Shown here: positions 1 to 6,026 of the stretch, piece after piece | Layout: the number at the start of each line of letters is the position of its first letter | Numbering within the stretch: position 1 is the first letter of the stretch | DNA from: Bacillota bacterium | Lineage (GTDB): Bacteria; Bacillota_A; Clostridia; Clostridiales; Clostridiaceae | Direction: 5' to 3' | Assembly (NCBI GenBank): GCA_021780795.1 | Contig: JAJXYA010000393.1 | Coordinates: 1 to 7,209, forward strand | Length of the DNA stretch: 7,209 nt | Program-made: the position numbers and the translations under genes | Notes under the pieces: model-generated | Database searches by the model: none | The model's input: only the letters and a program-made list of their open reading frames with translations | Told to the model about the DNA's origin: nothing

Positions 1-817
1 GATAAGGATAAAACATTAAGTTTGGTTGTGCTGCAGATGCTAAAGCTCCCCAACTTGTATTTGGCGATTGAATTCCTTGTCCTAAATAACTTAAGAAGGC
101 TTCTCCAAATATAAAACTTGGAATGTCGAAAGTAATAGCTACAATCATTATTCCTAAGGTATTTGGAAGTAAATGTTTTGCAATAATTCTTGAAGGATTA
201 GCACCTAGTGCCGTAGCAGCTAGCACATATTCCTGTTCTTTTATTTGTAATAACTGTCCACGTACAAGTCTTGCCATTCCAACCCATCCTGTTATAGTCA
301 TGGCAATAATAATAGCTCCGATACCCTTTTGAAATATTAATGAAACTAATATAACAACTACTAGATAAGGAATACTTCCAAGTATCTCAACTATTCTCAT
401 CATAATGTCATCGATAAGTCCACCGAAAAATCCAGCTATTCCACCGTAGATACTACCTACTACAGTATCTACAAAAGCTCCTATAATACCAATGATTATA
501 GAAACCCTACCGCCAGCCCAGACTCTTGAAAATACATCACGTCCAAGATTATCTGTTCCAAACCAGTGCTGCATATTAGGATTAGCATTTACTAAATCAT
601 TATTTGTAAGTTCAAAACTAAATCCATTAATATATGGTCCCACAACAGTCATTATTGATATTAAAATTAATATTATTAACGAAGCTGTAGCTACTTTGTT
701 TTGTTTTAATCTTCTCCATGCATCCTGCCAATAGGTCATACTAGGTCTTAATATTTCATCAGCATTAGCATTTTCACATCCAATGATCTGAAATTTTTCT
801 TTCGATAACTGCGCCAT
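1..817 (-). CDS. oppC: Oligopeptide ABC transporter permease OppC, 3' end beyond left edge
   Basis: Inner permease subunit of a peptide importer (binding-protein-dependent transport family), acting in the cytoplasmic membrane as partner of OppB. I translated 272 residues from ATG at 817 with no stop before the window edge; about 30 C-terminal residues are probably missing, judged from usual OppC length. Visible hallmarks: a long cytoplasmic N-terminus, a first membrane segment near residues 43-62, the OppC/DppC signature FGTDNLGRDVFSR at 86-98, further hydrophobic segments near 105-125 and 148-180, and the EAA loop that contacts the ATPase at about 197-222 (LAATALGANPSRIIAKHLLP). The start is supported by a G-rich Shine-Dalgarno site (824-829) 6 nt upstream that overlaps the oppB stop codon. 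The gap to oppB is 11 bp, so translation is probably coupled. A dipeptide (DppC) specificity cannot be excluded from the permease alone. Confidence 0.95.
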   Translation of the reverse strand, partial: MAQLSKEKFQIIGCENANADEILRPSMTYWQDAWRRLKQNKVATASLIILILISIMTVVGPYINGFSFELTNNDLVNANPNMQHWFGTDNLGRDVFSRVWAGGRVSIIIGIIGAFVDTVVGSIYGGIAGFFGGLIDDIMMRIVEILGSIPYLVVVILVSLIFQKGIGAIIIAMTITGWVGMARLVRGQLLQIKEQEYVLAATALGANPSRIIAKHLLPNTLGIMIVAITFDIPSFIFGEAFLSYLGQGIQSPNTSWGALASAAQPNLMFYPY

Positions 818-831
818 ATTTATCCCCCCTA
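818..831 (-). promoter_or_regulatory. oppC ribosome binding site overlapping oppB stop
   Basis: On the minus strand the oppB stop TAG (829-831) runs directly into GGGGGG (824-829), followed by a 6-nt spacer and the oppC ATG at 817. The overlap of stop and Shine-Dalgarno suggests that ribosomes finishing oppB can reinitiate on oppC. Confidence 0.8.
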
Positions 832-1764
832 TCTCTTTTCTCCAGTTAATCTTATTCTTGGGTCAATCAATCCATATACTATATCTACTAGAACATATGA
901 AATTATTACTAACGCACATAGGAAAACAGTTTGTCCCAAAACCATAGTATAATCTCTATCTCCTACTGAAGTTACAAAGTTAAAACCGAACCCCGGAATT
1001 GCAAATATACTTTCTATAACGAAAGAACCTACGAATATACCTGCCAATTGTGGTCCTAAAATTGTGATTGCTGGAAGTATGGCATTTCTAATAACATGTT
1101 TCCATACTAAGCTAAGTTTTGTGATACCTTTAGATTTTGCTGTTAATATATAATCTTGTCCTATTACATCAAGGGTATTCGCTCTCATATACCTTGCATA
1201 AGTAGCTATAGAACCAAAGCTTAAAGCTACACTTGGTAATATAGTGTATTTAAATCCGCCCCACCCGGTTGATGGAAGCCACATATTTTGAACCGTAAAG
1301 AAGTATTGCAGTAAAGATGCCATAACAAAACTTGGTACAGAAATACCTAATATAGCTATAAACATAACAAGATAATCTGGCCATCGTCCTCTATTAAAAG
1401 CTGCTAATATTCCAAGACTTACACCTATAAAAAATCCCATTGATATCGCTTGTATTCCCAGTCTTCCTGATACTGGTGCATGTAATTTTATAACATCACT
1501 AACTTTTCTTCCTTGGTAAGCAAGTGATTCTCCTAAATCTCCATGAAGTACAATATTTTTCATAAACCTACCGTACTGTACTACCACTGGCTGATCTAAA
1601 CCATATTTTGCATAGAAGTTTGCTCTTATTTGTTCTGGCAATTTTCTTGCCATGGATGCTAATGGATCCCCTGGGATAGCATGTATCAACATAAAAGTGA
1701 TAGTAGCTACTATCCAAAGAGTTACCATCATATAGCCTAATCTCTTAAGTATAAATTTAAACAT
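829..1764 (-). CDS. oppB: Oligopeptide ABC transporter permease OppB
   Basis: Second membrane permease of the importer, 311 residues from the chosen start, a normal OppB length. It begins MFKFILKRLG, followed by the first membrane helix (about 11-29) ending in the family motif IPGDP (30-34). More hydrophobic segments lie near 105-123, 131-155, 230-250 and 278-298. The EAA loop is at about 208-230 (TAKSKGITKLSLVWKHVIRN), and the C-terminus has the usual DPRIRL. An in-frame ATG at 1779 would add five residues, but that codon abuts the GGAGG (1773-1777), and ATG at 1770 is only 2 nt from it. ATG at 1764 has an 8-nt spacer and restores the canonical N-terminus, so I prefer it. The gene lies 81 bp downstream of oppA, with a hairpin in the gap, and 11 bp upstream of oppC. 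Confidence 0.96.
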   Translation of the reverse strand: MFKFILKRLGYMMVTLWIVATITFMLIHAIPGDPLASMARKLPEQIRANFYAKYGLDQPVVVQYGRFMKNIVLHGDLGESLAYQGRKVSDVIKLHAPVSGRLGIQAISMGFFIGVSLGILAAFNRGRWPDYLVMFIAILGISVPSFVMASLLQYFFTVQNMWLPSTGWGGFKYTILPSVALSFGSIATYARYMRANTLDVIGQDYILTAKSKGITKLSLVWKHVIRNAILPAITILGPQLAGIFVGSFVIESIFAIPGFGFNFVTSVGDRDYTMVLGQTVFLCALVIISYVLVDIVYGLIDPRIRLTGEKR

Positions 1765-1770
1765 TGGCAT

Positions 1771-1777
1771 CTCCTCC
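1771..1777 (-). promoter_or_regulatory. oppB ribosome binding site that decides the start
   Basis: GGAGGAG on the minus strand. The spacer from GGAGG to ATG at 1764 is 8 nt, which is optimal. The two upstream in-frame ATGs, at 1779 and 1770, abut it or lie only 2 nt away, so they are unlikely initiation codons. Confidence 0.85.
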
Positions 1778-1793
1778 ATTAATTATAAAATAC

Positions 1794-1816
1794 GCAACAG
1801 AGATTTACTCTGTTGC
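1794..1816 (-). terminator. oppA-oppB intergenic hairpin, probable partial terminator or mRNA stabiliser
   Basis: A perfect 9-bp inverted repeat (GCAACAGAG at 1794-1802, CTCTGTTGC at 1808-1816) with a 5-nt loop lies 30 nt after the oppA stop. On the transcribed minus strand it is followed by GTATTTTATAATT, an interrupted T-rich stretch, so termination is probably incomplete. A hairpin here would protect the oppA mRNA 3' end and reduce oppBC read-through, a known arrangement in binding-protein transporter operons. The opposite strand has a similar T-rich flank (ATTTTTATA), but no gene there needs it. Confidence 0.65.
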
Positions 1817-1845
1817 ATTTTTATACATTTTGTTTATATTTTTGT

Positions 1846-3537
1846 TTATCTGCCTTGAGTGTATGCATATTTGAAGTCTTGAGCTCCAAATAATGGTGTC
1901 ATTACTTTGTTTACATATTTATATCTAAAAGTATTTTTCATTCTGTATGCTAATGGTGATATAACAGCATCATCTACTACTAAGATTTGCTCAGCTTGTT
2001 TGAATAAATCTGTTCTCTTTGCTGGATCAGTTGTAGCAGCAGCTTGTTTAAGTAAATCATCATATTTTGCATTTGACCAACCAGTTGGAACTATATTTGC
2101 TCCAGTCATCCACATATCAAAGAATGTGTTTGGATCGTTATAGTCTCCTATCCATGCCATACCAGCTATTTGATAGTCCATTTCATCTGTTCTCTTTTGG
2201 AATACTGGCCATTCAACATACTCCATTTTCAAGTCTATTCCTAAATTTTTCTTATACATTTGTTGATCGTATTCTGCATTTTCTCTAGTTATAGCATCAG
2301 TTCCAGATTGTAAGTAAGTGAATGTATTTTTTGCTGGATCTGGATCTGCTCCAATTTCTTTAAGTCCTGCAATTAATAATGCTTTTGCATCTTTATTTGC
2401 ATCCTTAAACGCTTTAAGTGGTTCTACACCAACTTTAGCTCTAAAGTCCTCTCCACCTATTTGAAGTGTTGGTGGGCAGAATCCATACGCTGGTTGTGCT
2501 AATCCTCTATTTAAAATTTTAACTCTTTCTTCTCTGTCAACCGCTAAACTAAACGCCTGTCTTATTTTAGCATTAGCAAAATATTTATTTTTTTGATTAA
2601 AGAACACATAATTTGTTCCAGGTGTGTTAGCTTTTAACACATTAAATTTACCTGTTGAATTAAATTTTTCTATCCATTCTTGTTTAGTAACTGCGGCATA
2701 ATCAACAGTACCATTAAATAATGAGTTCATTCTTGCTGTTTCTTCTTTTATAATATTAAGACTAAGTTTCTCAAGTTTAACTGAATCTTTATCCCAATAA
2801 TTTGGATTCTTTTCGAATTCCATCTTACTTTGGTGTGCCCAATTTTTTAAAACATATGGTCCACAGAATACCATAGTATTTGCTTCTGTACCATATTTAT
2901 CTCCTTGAGCTTTAACTATATCTTCTCTTTGAGGGAACATAACTTTAAAGTAAGTTAAATCTAAGAAATATGGACATGGTTTATCTAATGTGAATTGTAG
3001 TGTTTTTGCATCTGTTGCCTTAACTCCTACTTCTTCAACCTTTGCTTTTCCAGCATTATAAGCCTGAGCATTTTTTAAAGGAAATAAAATAAATGCGTAT
3101 GTTGAACCAACTGCTGGATTAAGTGCTCTTTTAATTGCATATTCAAAATCATTAGCAGTTACTGGCTTTCCATCACTCCATTGATAATCTCTTAAATGGA
3201 ATGTCCATACAGTTTTGTCTTCATTAGTTTCCCATTTTTCTGCTCCTGCAGCTTTTATAACATCTTTACCATCTTCACCTTGTTCAACTCTAGTTAAACC
3301 TTCCATACAGTTAACTAAAACGTCTGATGAGTTAACATCAGTTGCTAATGTTGCATCAAGTGTCTTTGGCTCAGAAGTTAAAATACCATTCAAATACTGT
3401 TCTTTGTCTATTCCTGCTGCAGGTGTATTTCCAGCAGCACCATCCTTTGCAGTGTTTGCTTTTCCGCATCCTACTAATGCAACTGATGCACTTAATGATA
3501 GTGTTAATAATGCAGCTAATATCTTTTTGCTTTTCAC
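1846..3537 (-). CDS. oppA: Oligopeptide-binding lipoprotein OppA (SBP_bac_5 family)
   Basis: Extracytoplasmic solute-binding protein that captures peptides and delivers them to OppBC; 563 residues, within the usual OppA range. Residues 1-24 are a lipoprotein signal: basic MKSKK, a hydrophobic stretch, then lipobox LVGC with Cys24 as the predicted lipidated residue, followed by an Ala/Gly/Thr linker to about 44. The mature domain has family features: SEPKTLD at 55-61, the binding-protein family signature around 99-126 (KWETNEDKTVWTFHLRD then WSDGKPV), NPNYW, and DYNDPNTFFDMW toward the C-terminus. The start codon is GTG at 3537, supported by AGGGGGA (3544-3550) with a 7-nt spacer. It is the first gene of the operon. 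Ligand (general oligopeptides, signalling peptides or cell-wall peptides) cannot be read from sequence alone. Confidence 0.96.
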   Translation of the reverse strand: MKSKKILAALLTLSLSASVALVGCGKANTAKDGAAGNTPAAGIDKEQYLNGILTSEPKTLDATLATDVNSSDVLVNCMEGLTRVEQGEDGKDVIKAAGAEKWETNEDKTVWTFHLRDYQWSDGKPVTANDFEYAIKRALNPAVGSTYAFILFPLKNAQAYNAGKAKVEEVGVKATDAKTLQFTLDKPCPYFLDLTYFKVMFPQREDIVKAQGDKYGTEANTMVFCGPYVLKNWAHQSKMEFEKNPNYWDKDSVKLEKLSLNIIKEETARMNSLFNGTVDYAAVTKQEWIEKFNSTGKFNVLKANTPGTNYVFFNQKNKYFANAKIRQAFSLAVDREERVKILNRGLAQPAYGFCPPTLQIGGEDFRAKVGVEPLKAFKDANKDAKALLIAGLKEIGADPDPAKNTFTYLQSGTDAITRENAEYDQQMYKKNLGIDLKMEYVEWPVFQKRTDEMDYQIAGMAWIGDYNDPNTFFDMWMTGANIVPTGWSNAKYDDLLKQAAATTDPAKRTDLFKQAEQILVVDDAVISPLAYRMKNTFRYKYVNKVMTPLFGAQDFKYAYTQGR

Positions 3538-3543
3538 TAAAAT

Positions 3544-3550
3544 TCCCCCT
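3544..3550 (-). promoter_or_regulatory. oppA ribosome binding site supporting a GTG start
   Basis: AGGGGGA on the minus strand lies 7 nt before the GTG at 3537. It supports GTG as the real start, and the next residues form a normal lipoprotein signal. Confidence 0.85.
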
Positions 3551-3576
3551 TAAATTTTTCTATGTATTTATATAGC

Positions 3577-3595
3577 AATAAGTAAAATACTTATT
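3577..3595. repeat. Perfect 19-bp dyad before the oppA ribosome binding site
   Basis: AATAAGTA (3577-3584) and TACTTATT (3588-3595) are exact inverted repeats around a 3-nt AAA centre. It lies 27 bp upstream of the oppA Shine-Dalgarno site. It could be an operator or a leader hairpin; low GC makes the RNA stem weak. Confidence 0.5.
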
Positions 3596-3609
3596 AAGCC
3601 CTAGTGAAG

Positions 3610-3624
3610 ATTTTTCAGAATAAG
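3610..3624. promoter_or_regulatory. Candidate CodY box in the oppA leader
   Basis: The 15-mer matches the CodY consensus AATTTTCWGAAAATT at 11 of 15 positions, with an intact central TTTTCAGAA. It lies between the proposed oppA promoter and the gene, where a bound repressor could block elongation. Peptide transporter operons are common CodY targets in Firmicutes. AT-rich DNA produces such matches by chance, hence low confidence. Confidence 0.35.
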
Positions 3625-3647
3625 ATACTTTCATTTTATAACTACAG

Positions 3648-3679
3648 TCTTCAAACACTATTTAAAGTTAGTTTGAAGA
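3648..3679. repeat. Inverted repeat in the oppA leader
   Basis: TCTTCAAAC (3648-3656) and GTTTGAAGA (3671-3679) are perfect 9-bp inverted repeats separated by 14 nt. They fall just downstream of the proposed oppA start point and would form a stem in the leader RNA or a split operator. No T-run follows on the minus strand, so it is not a terminator. Confidence 0.5.
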
Positions 3680-3703
3680 ATAAGAGCATGATAACTTTCA
3701 TAA

Positions 3704-3732
3704 CCTATAAAAAATAAAAAATATTGCGTCAA
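3704..3732 (-). promoter_or_regulatory. Candidate sigma-A promoter for oppABC
   Basis: On the minus strand, TTGACG (3732-3727) is followed after 17 nt by TATAGG (3709-3704). These match the vegetative consensus at 5/6 and 4/6 positions. Transcription would begin near 3697, giving a leader of about 160 nt. In DNA this AT-rich other -10-like hexamers exist, for example near 3566-3572, so the assignment is tentative. Confidence 0.45.
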
Positions 3733-3745
3733 TTCAGACTATAAA

Positions 3746-3759
3746 TGAAAACGTTTTGA
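3746..3759. promoter_or_regulatory. Candidate CcpA (cre) site upstream of oppA
   Basis: TGAAAACGTTTTGA matches the Bacillus-type cre consensus TGWAARCGYTWNCW at 13 of 14 positions, the exception being G for C at position 13. Its core AAAACGTTTT is a perfect palindrome. It lies 13 bp upstream of the proposed oppA -35 hexamer, centred near -55 if the promoter call is right. CcpA control of peptide uptake is an inference. Confidence 0.55.
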
Positions 3760-3978
3760 TTTCGTTTAAGAAAGAATGAAATCCTTTTCTTAATGTTTAA
3801 TCCGTAGTAAATCTTGTAAGTAATTGTTGTTTAATTATATTGAACAATGAGAAATTTGAATTGTTTTATGTATTTATTATCATTTTTCTATCATATTAGC
3901 ATATTTTTTGTAAGTTGTCAAACTTATCTGTCGTTTTAGTTGAGTGTTTGTTGATTTTATTATGATGTGATTTCAAGT

Positions 3979-4025
3979 AAAATATTCATATTACGAATTC
4001 ATAATTATAATATTATGAATATTTT
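3979..4025. repeat. Nested dyad with three ATTCATA copies
   Basis: AAAATATTCATA (3979-3990) and TATGAATATTTT (4014-4025) form a perfect 12-bp inverted repeat. A second ATTCATAAT (3997-4005) inside it is an exact inverted partner of ATTATGAAT (4012-4020). The heptamer ATTCATA therefore occurs twice direct (3984, 3997) and once inverted (4014-4020). The dyad ends about 50 bp before the proposed dapA -35 site. It could be a binding site for an unidentified regulator. Confidence 0.6.
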
Positions 4026-4077
4026 CTTGCATACTGCATCTTGCTGACTTTCAAATTTTTTTTTAAAAGTATATATA

Positions 4078-4105
4078 TTTTCACTTATGGGTTATATAAT
4101 ATAAT
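4078..4105 (+). promoter_or_regulatory. Candidate sigma-A promoter for dapAB
   Basis: TTTTCA (4078-4083) and a perfect TATAAT (4100-4105) are separated by 16 nt. A second overlapping TATAAT at 4095-4100 lacks a good -35 at normal spacing. Transcription would start near 4112, giving a leader of about 175 nt. No lysine riboswitch core motifs were seen in that leader. Confidence 0.5.
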
Positions 4106-4228
4106 AAAGAAAAATATTTTAGTGATAATTCACATATTCTTTTAATTTATTATCTATTAACATGATGAAATGCTTCACTAAAGACAATCTAGATTAATAA
4201 ATATATAGTAATAAAAATAAAACAGTTT

Positions 4229-4280
4229 ATGGAGAATAGCAATTTATGATTGTTATCTACTCCTGATAACTACGAGGAGG
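4229..4280 (+). promoter_or_regulatory. dapA leader end: possible hairpin, loop complementary to Shine-Dalgarno, two tiny frames
   Basis: GTTATC (4252-4257) pairs with GATAAC (4265-4270) around a 7-nt loop that contains CTCCT (4260-4264). CTCCT is complementary to AGGAG (4275-4279) of the dapA Shine-Dalgarno GGAGG (4276-4280), so a pseudoknot or competing stem could hide it. An alternative stem, AGCAAT (4238-4243) with ATTGTT (4249-4254), excludes the first. Two six-codon frames (4229-4249, MENSNL; 4246-4266, MIVIYS) overlap by ATGA here. Function is not demonstrated; GC-poor stems are weak. Confidence 0.35.
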
Positions 4281-4287
4281 TAATCTT

Positions 4288-5184
4288 ATGAGTATTTTTA
4301 AAGGTTCTGGTGTTGCAATAGTCACTCCATTTAATGAAAGAGGAGTAGATTTCAAAAAACTTGAAGAATTAATAGAATGGCATATTAATTCTAAGACAGA
4401 TGCTATTATAGTATGTGGTACTACAGGCGAGGCTTCTACAATGACAGAGCAAGAGAGAAAAGAAACTATAAAGTTTGTAGTTGATGTAGTTAATAAGAGA
4501 ATTCCAGTAATCGCTGGTACAGGAAGTAATAACACTGCTGCTGCAATAAGCATGAGTAAATGGGCAGAAAAAATAGGAATAGACGGGTTACTTGTGATTA
4601 CCCCTTATTACAACAAAACTACTCAAAAGGGCTTAGTTGAACATTTCAAAGCAATTGCAAACAGTGTAACTTCACCAATAATAATATACAACGTTCCTTC
4701 AAGAACAGGTCTTAATATTAATCCACGCACACTTGAAAAACTATGCGCAGTACAAAATATTGTAGCAATTAAGGAAGCAAGTGGTGATATAAGTCAAATA
4801 GCACAAATTAAAGCACTATGCGGAGATAGGTTAGACATCTATTCTGGTAACGACGACCAAGTTATACCTATACTTTCTTTAGGTGCCATCGGAGTTATCT
4901 CTGTCCTTGCAAATATAATTCCTACTGACATTCACAACATGTGTGAATTATATTTAAAGGGTGAGCATGCAAAGGCTCTAGAAATTCAACTCAAGTCTCT
5001 TGCTCTTAATAACTCTTTATTTATAGAAACTAATCCTATCCCTGTAAAAACAGCTATGAATCTTATGGGAATGGAAGTAGGGCCTTTAAGACTACCTTTA
5101 TGTGAAATGGAAGAAAATAATTTGGAAATTCTAAAAAAAGAATTAAAAGCATATAATATCACTTTAAAGGAGGAAATTAGATGA
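4288..5184 (+). CDS. dapA: 4-hydroxy-tetrahydrodipicolinate synthase DapA
   Basis: Cytoplasmic class I aldolase condensing pyruvate with aspartate-4-semialdehyde, the first committed step of the diaminopimelate/lysine pathway. It has 298 residues, the normal length. The pyruvate-binding GTTGE is at 44-48 (catalytic Thr45/Thr46). TPYYN is at 105-109 (Tyr108, the triad tyrosine from the neighbouring subunit). YNVPSRTG is at 134-141 (Tyr134 and substrate-binding Arg139). The Schiff-base Lys162 sits in IKEASG, and SGNDD is at 186-190. All active-site residues known from the E. coli enzyme are present with a one-residue offset. Several lysine-feedback residues are not conserved: positions equivalent to E. 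coli His53, His56 and Glu84 are Glu54, Arg57 and Ala85. The start has GGAGG (4276-4280) 7 nt upstream. dapB follows with a 4-nt overlap. Confidence 0.97.
   Translation: MSIFKGSGVAIVTPFNERGVDFKKLEELIEWHINSKTDAIIVCGTTGEASTMTEQERKETIKFVVDVVNKRIPVIAGTGSNNTAAAISMSKWAEKIGIDGLLVITPYYNKTTQKGLVEHFKAIANSVTSPIIIYNVPSRTGLNINPRTLEKLCAVQNIVAIKEASGDISQIAQIKALCGDRLDIYSGNDDQVIPILSLGAIGVISVLANIIPTDIHNMCELYLKGEHAKALEIQLKSLALNNSLFIETNPIPVKTAMNLMGMEVGPLRLPLCEMEENNLEILKKELKAYNITLKEEIR
5167..5184 (+). promoter_or_regulatory. dapB ribosome binding site and dapA-dapB ATGA overlap
   Basis: AAGGAGG (5167-5173) lies within the last codons of dapA, 7 nt before the dapB ATG, which shares the bases ATGA with the dapA stop codon. 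This is a classic translational-coupling junction. Confidence 0.9.
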
Positions 5185-5936
5185 TTAGAGTGCTTCTGAA
5201 TGGATGTAACGGAAAGATGGGCAAAGTTATTTCCGAAATGGCTAAAGCATCTACAACCCTTTCAATTGTTGCCGGTGTTGATAAAAATTCCTCTAATTTA
5301 AACTATCCCTGCTACAATAGCATATATGAATGTGAAAATGATGTAGATGTAATTTTAGATTTTTCAAGACCAGATGCTCTAGATGCCTTATTCCTTTATT
5401 CTAAAGAGAAGAATATACCTATTGTGTTCTGCACTACTGGTTACTCACCAGAACAGTTGTCTAAAATTCATTCCCTAAGTAATGAAATTGCAGTATTCCA
5501 TTCTGCAAATATGTCTATAGGTGTTAATGTTGTTAATAATATACTTAAAAGTATAAGCAATATGCTCTATAAGGATTTTGATATTGAGATAATTGAAAAG
5601 CATCACAATCAAAAGGTTGACGCTCCGAGTGGTACCGCTCTACTTCTTGCAAATACAATTAAAAATTCTATTGAAGAAGAAACCATCTTCGTAAGTGGAC
5701 GTGATGGTTTAAGTAAAAGACAACCTAAAGAAATAGGTATTCATGCTGTAAGAGGTGGAAATATTATAGGTGATCATGAAATCATATTTGCTGGCACGGG
5801 AGAATGCATTGAAATTAAGCATACCGCAATATCAAGAGAAGTTTTTGCAATAGGTGCATTAAAAGCATGTGAATATATATACGGAAAAGAAAAAGGTCTA
5901 TATAATATGGATGATGTAATTAATATTTCAATTTAA
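5181..5936 (+). CDS. dapB: 4-hydroxy-tetrahydrodipicolinate reductase DapB
   Basis: NAD(P)H-dependent reductase that converts the DapA product to tetrahydrodipicolinate; cytoplasmic, 251 residues, somewhat shorter than the E. coli and Bacillus enzymes but in family range. The N-terminal Rossmann motif GCNGKMG is at 8-14, with Lys in place of the Arg of the E. coli GRMG motif. CTTGY is at 84-88. The catalytic signature [15 protein letters not shown] spans 139-153, with His141 and Lys145 matching E. coli His159 and Lys163. [11 protein letters not shown] at 191-201 is the usual C-terminal family segment. ATG overlaps the dapA stop (ATGA, 5181-5184), and a strong AAGGAGG (5167-5173) inside the dapA 3' end is 7 nt upstream. 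That implies one transcript and coupled translation. Confidence 0.97.
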   Translation: MIRVLLNGCNGKMGKVISEMAKASTTLSIVAGVDKNSSNLNYPCYNSIYECENDVDVILDFSRPDALDALFLYSKEKNIPIVFCTTGYSPEQLSKIHSLSNEIAVFHSANMSIGVNVVNNILKSISNMLYKDFDIEIIEKHHNQKVDAPSGTALLLANTIKNSIEEETIFVSGRDGLSKRQPKEIGIHAVRGGNIIGDHEIIFAGTGECIEIKHTAISREVFAIGALKACEYIYGKEKGLYNMDDVINISI

Positions 5937-5942
5937 CCTTTC

Positions 5943-6026
5943 AAAAAAATAACCTTGGAACTAGAGAAGCAATCTCTGAAATATAAAATACTTCATTTGA
6001 TTGCTTCAAAGGTTTCAAGTTTTTTT
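5943..6026. terminator. Bidirectional rho-independent terminator between dapB and the aminotransferase gene
   Basis: The inner stem is GAAGCAATC (5966-5974) with GATTGCTTC (5999-6007), 9 bp. After a 4x4 internal loop, the outer stem is CTTGGAAC (5954-5961) with GTTTCAAG (6012-6019), 8 bp including one G-U. The plus strand continues into seven Ts (6020-6026), and the minus strand into TTA plus seven Ts (complement of 5943-5949). It starts just after the dapB stop and serves both convergent genes. The apical loop of 24 nt is large for a terminator. Confidence 0.8.

Larger units (their letters stand above)
3538..4287. other. Divergent oppA/dapA intergenic region, no gene seen
   Basis: About 750 bp separate the oppA GTG from the dapA ATG. 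Both strands are very AT-rich and full of stops; I see no ORF with a credible ribosome binding site and codon pattern beyond tiny leader frames. It contains candidate promoters in both directions, a cre-like site, a CodY-like site, several perfect dyads and the dapA leader, listed separately. About 3783-3978 and 4026-4077 show nothing I can support; a T-run at 4056-4064 is not preceded by a convincing hairpin. Confidence 0.8.

Noticed and set aside
123..734. Plus-strand open frames over oppC
   Set aside because: They are opposite-strand shadows of a clear permease gene, without ribosome sites or recognisable protein features.
3560..3634. 24-codon minus-strand frame in the oppA leader (begins MKVSYSEK)
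   Set aside because: No Shine-Dalgarno site before its ATG, and it overlaps dyads and the CodY-like site; likely chance.
4026..4064. T-run at 4056-4064 as a terminator
   Set aside because: No stable stem directly precedes the T-run on the plus strand, and no upstream plus-strand gene needs it.
4112..4287. Lysine riboswitch in the dapA leader
   Set aside because: The leader is very AT-rich and lacks the conserved purine-rich core motifs of the L-box; it is also on the short side for the full five-helix fold.
4257..4553. 98-residue minus-strand frame over the dapA 5' part
   Set aside because: Shadow of dapA, which carries all catalytic motifs; the antisense product looks like no known family.
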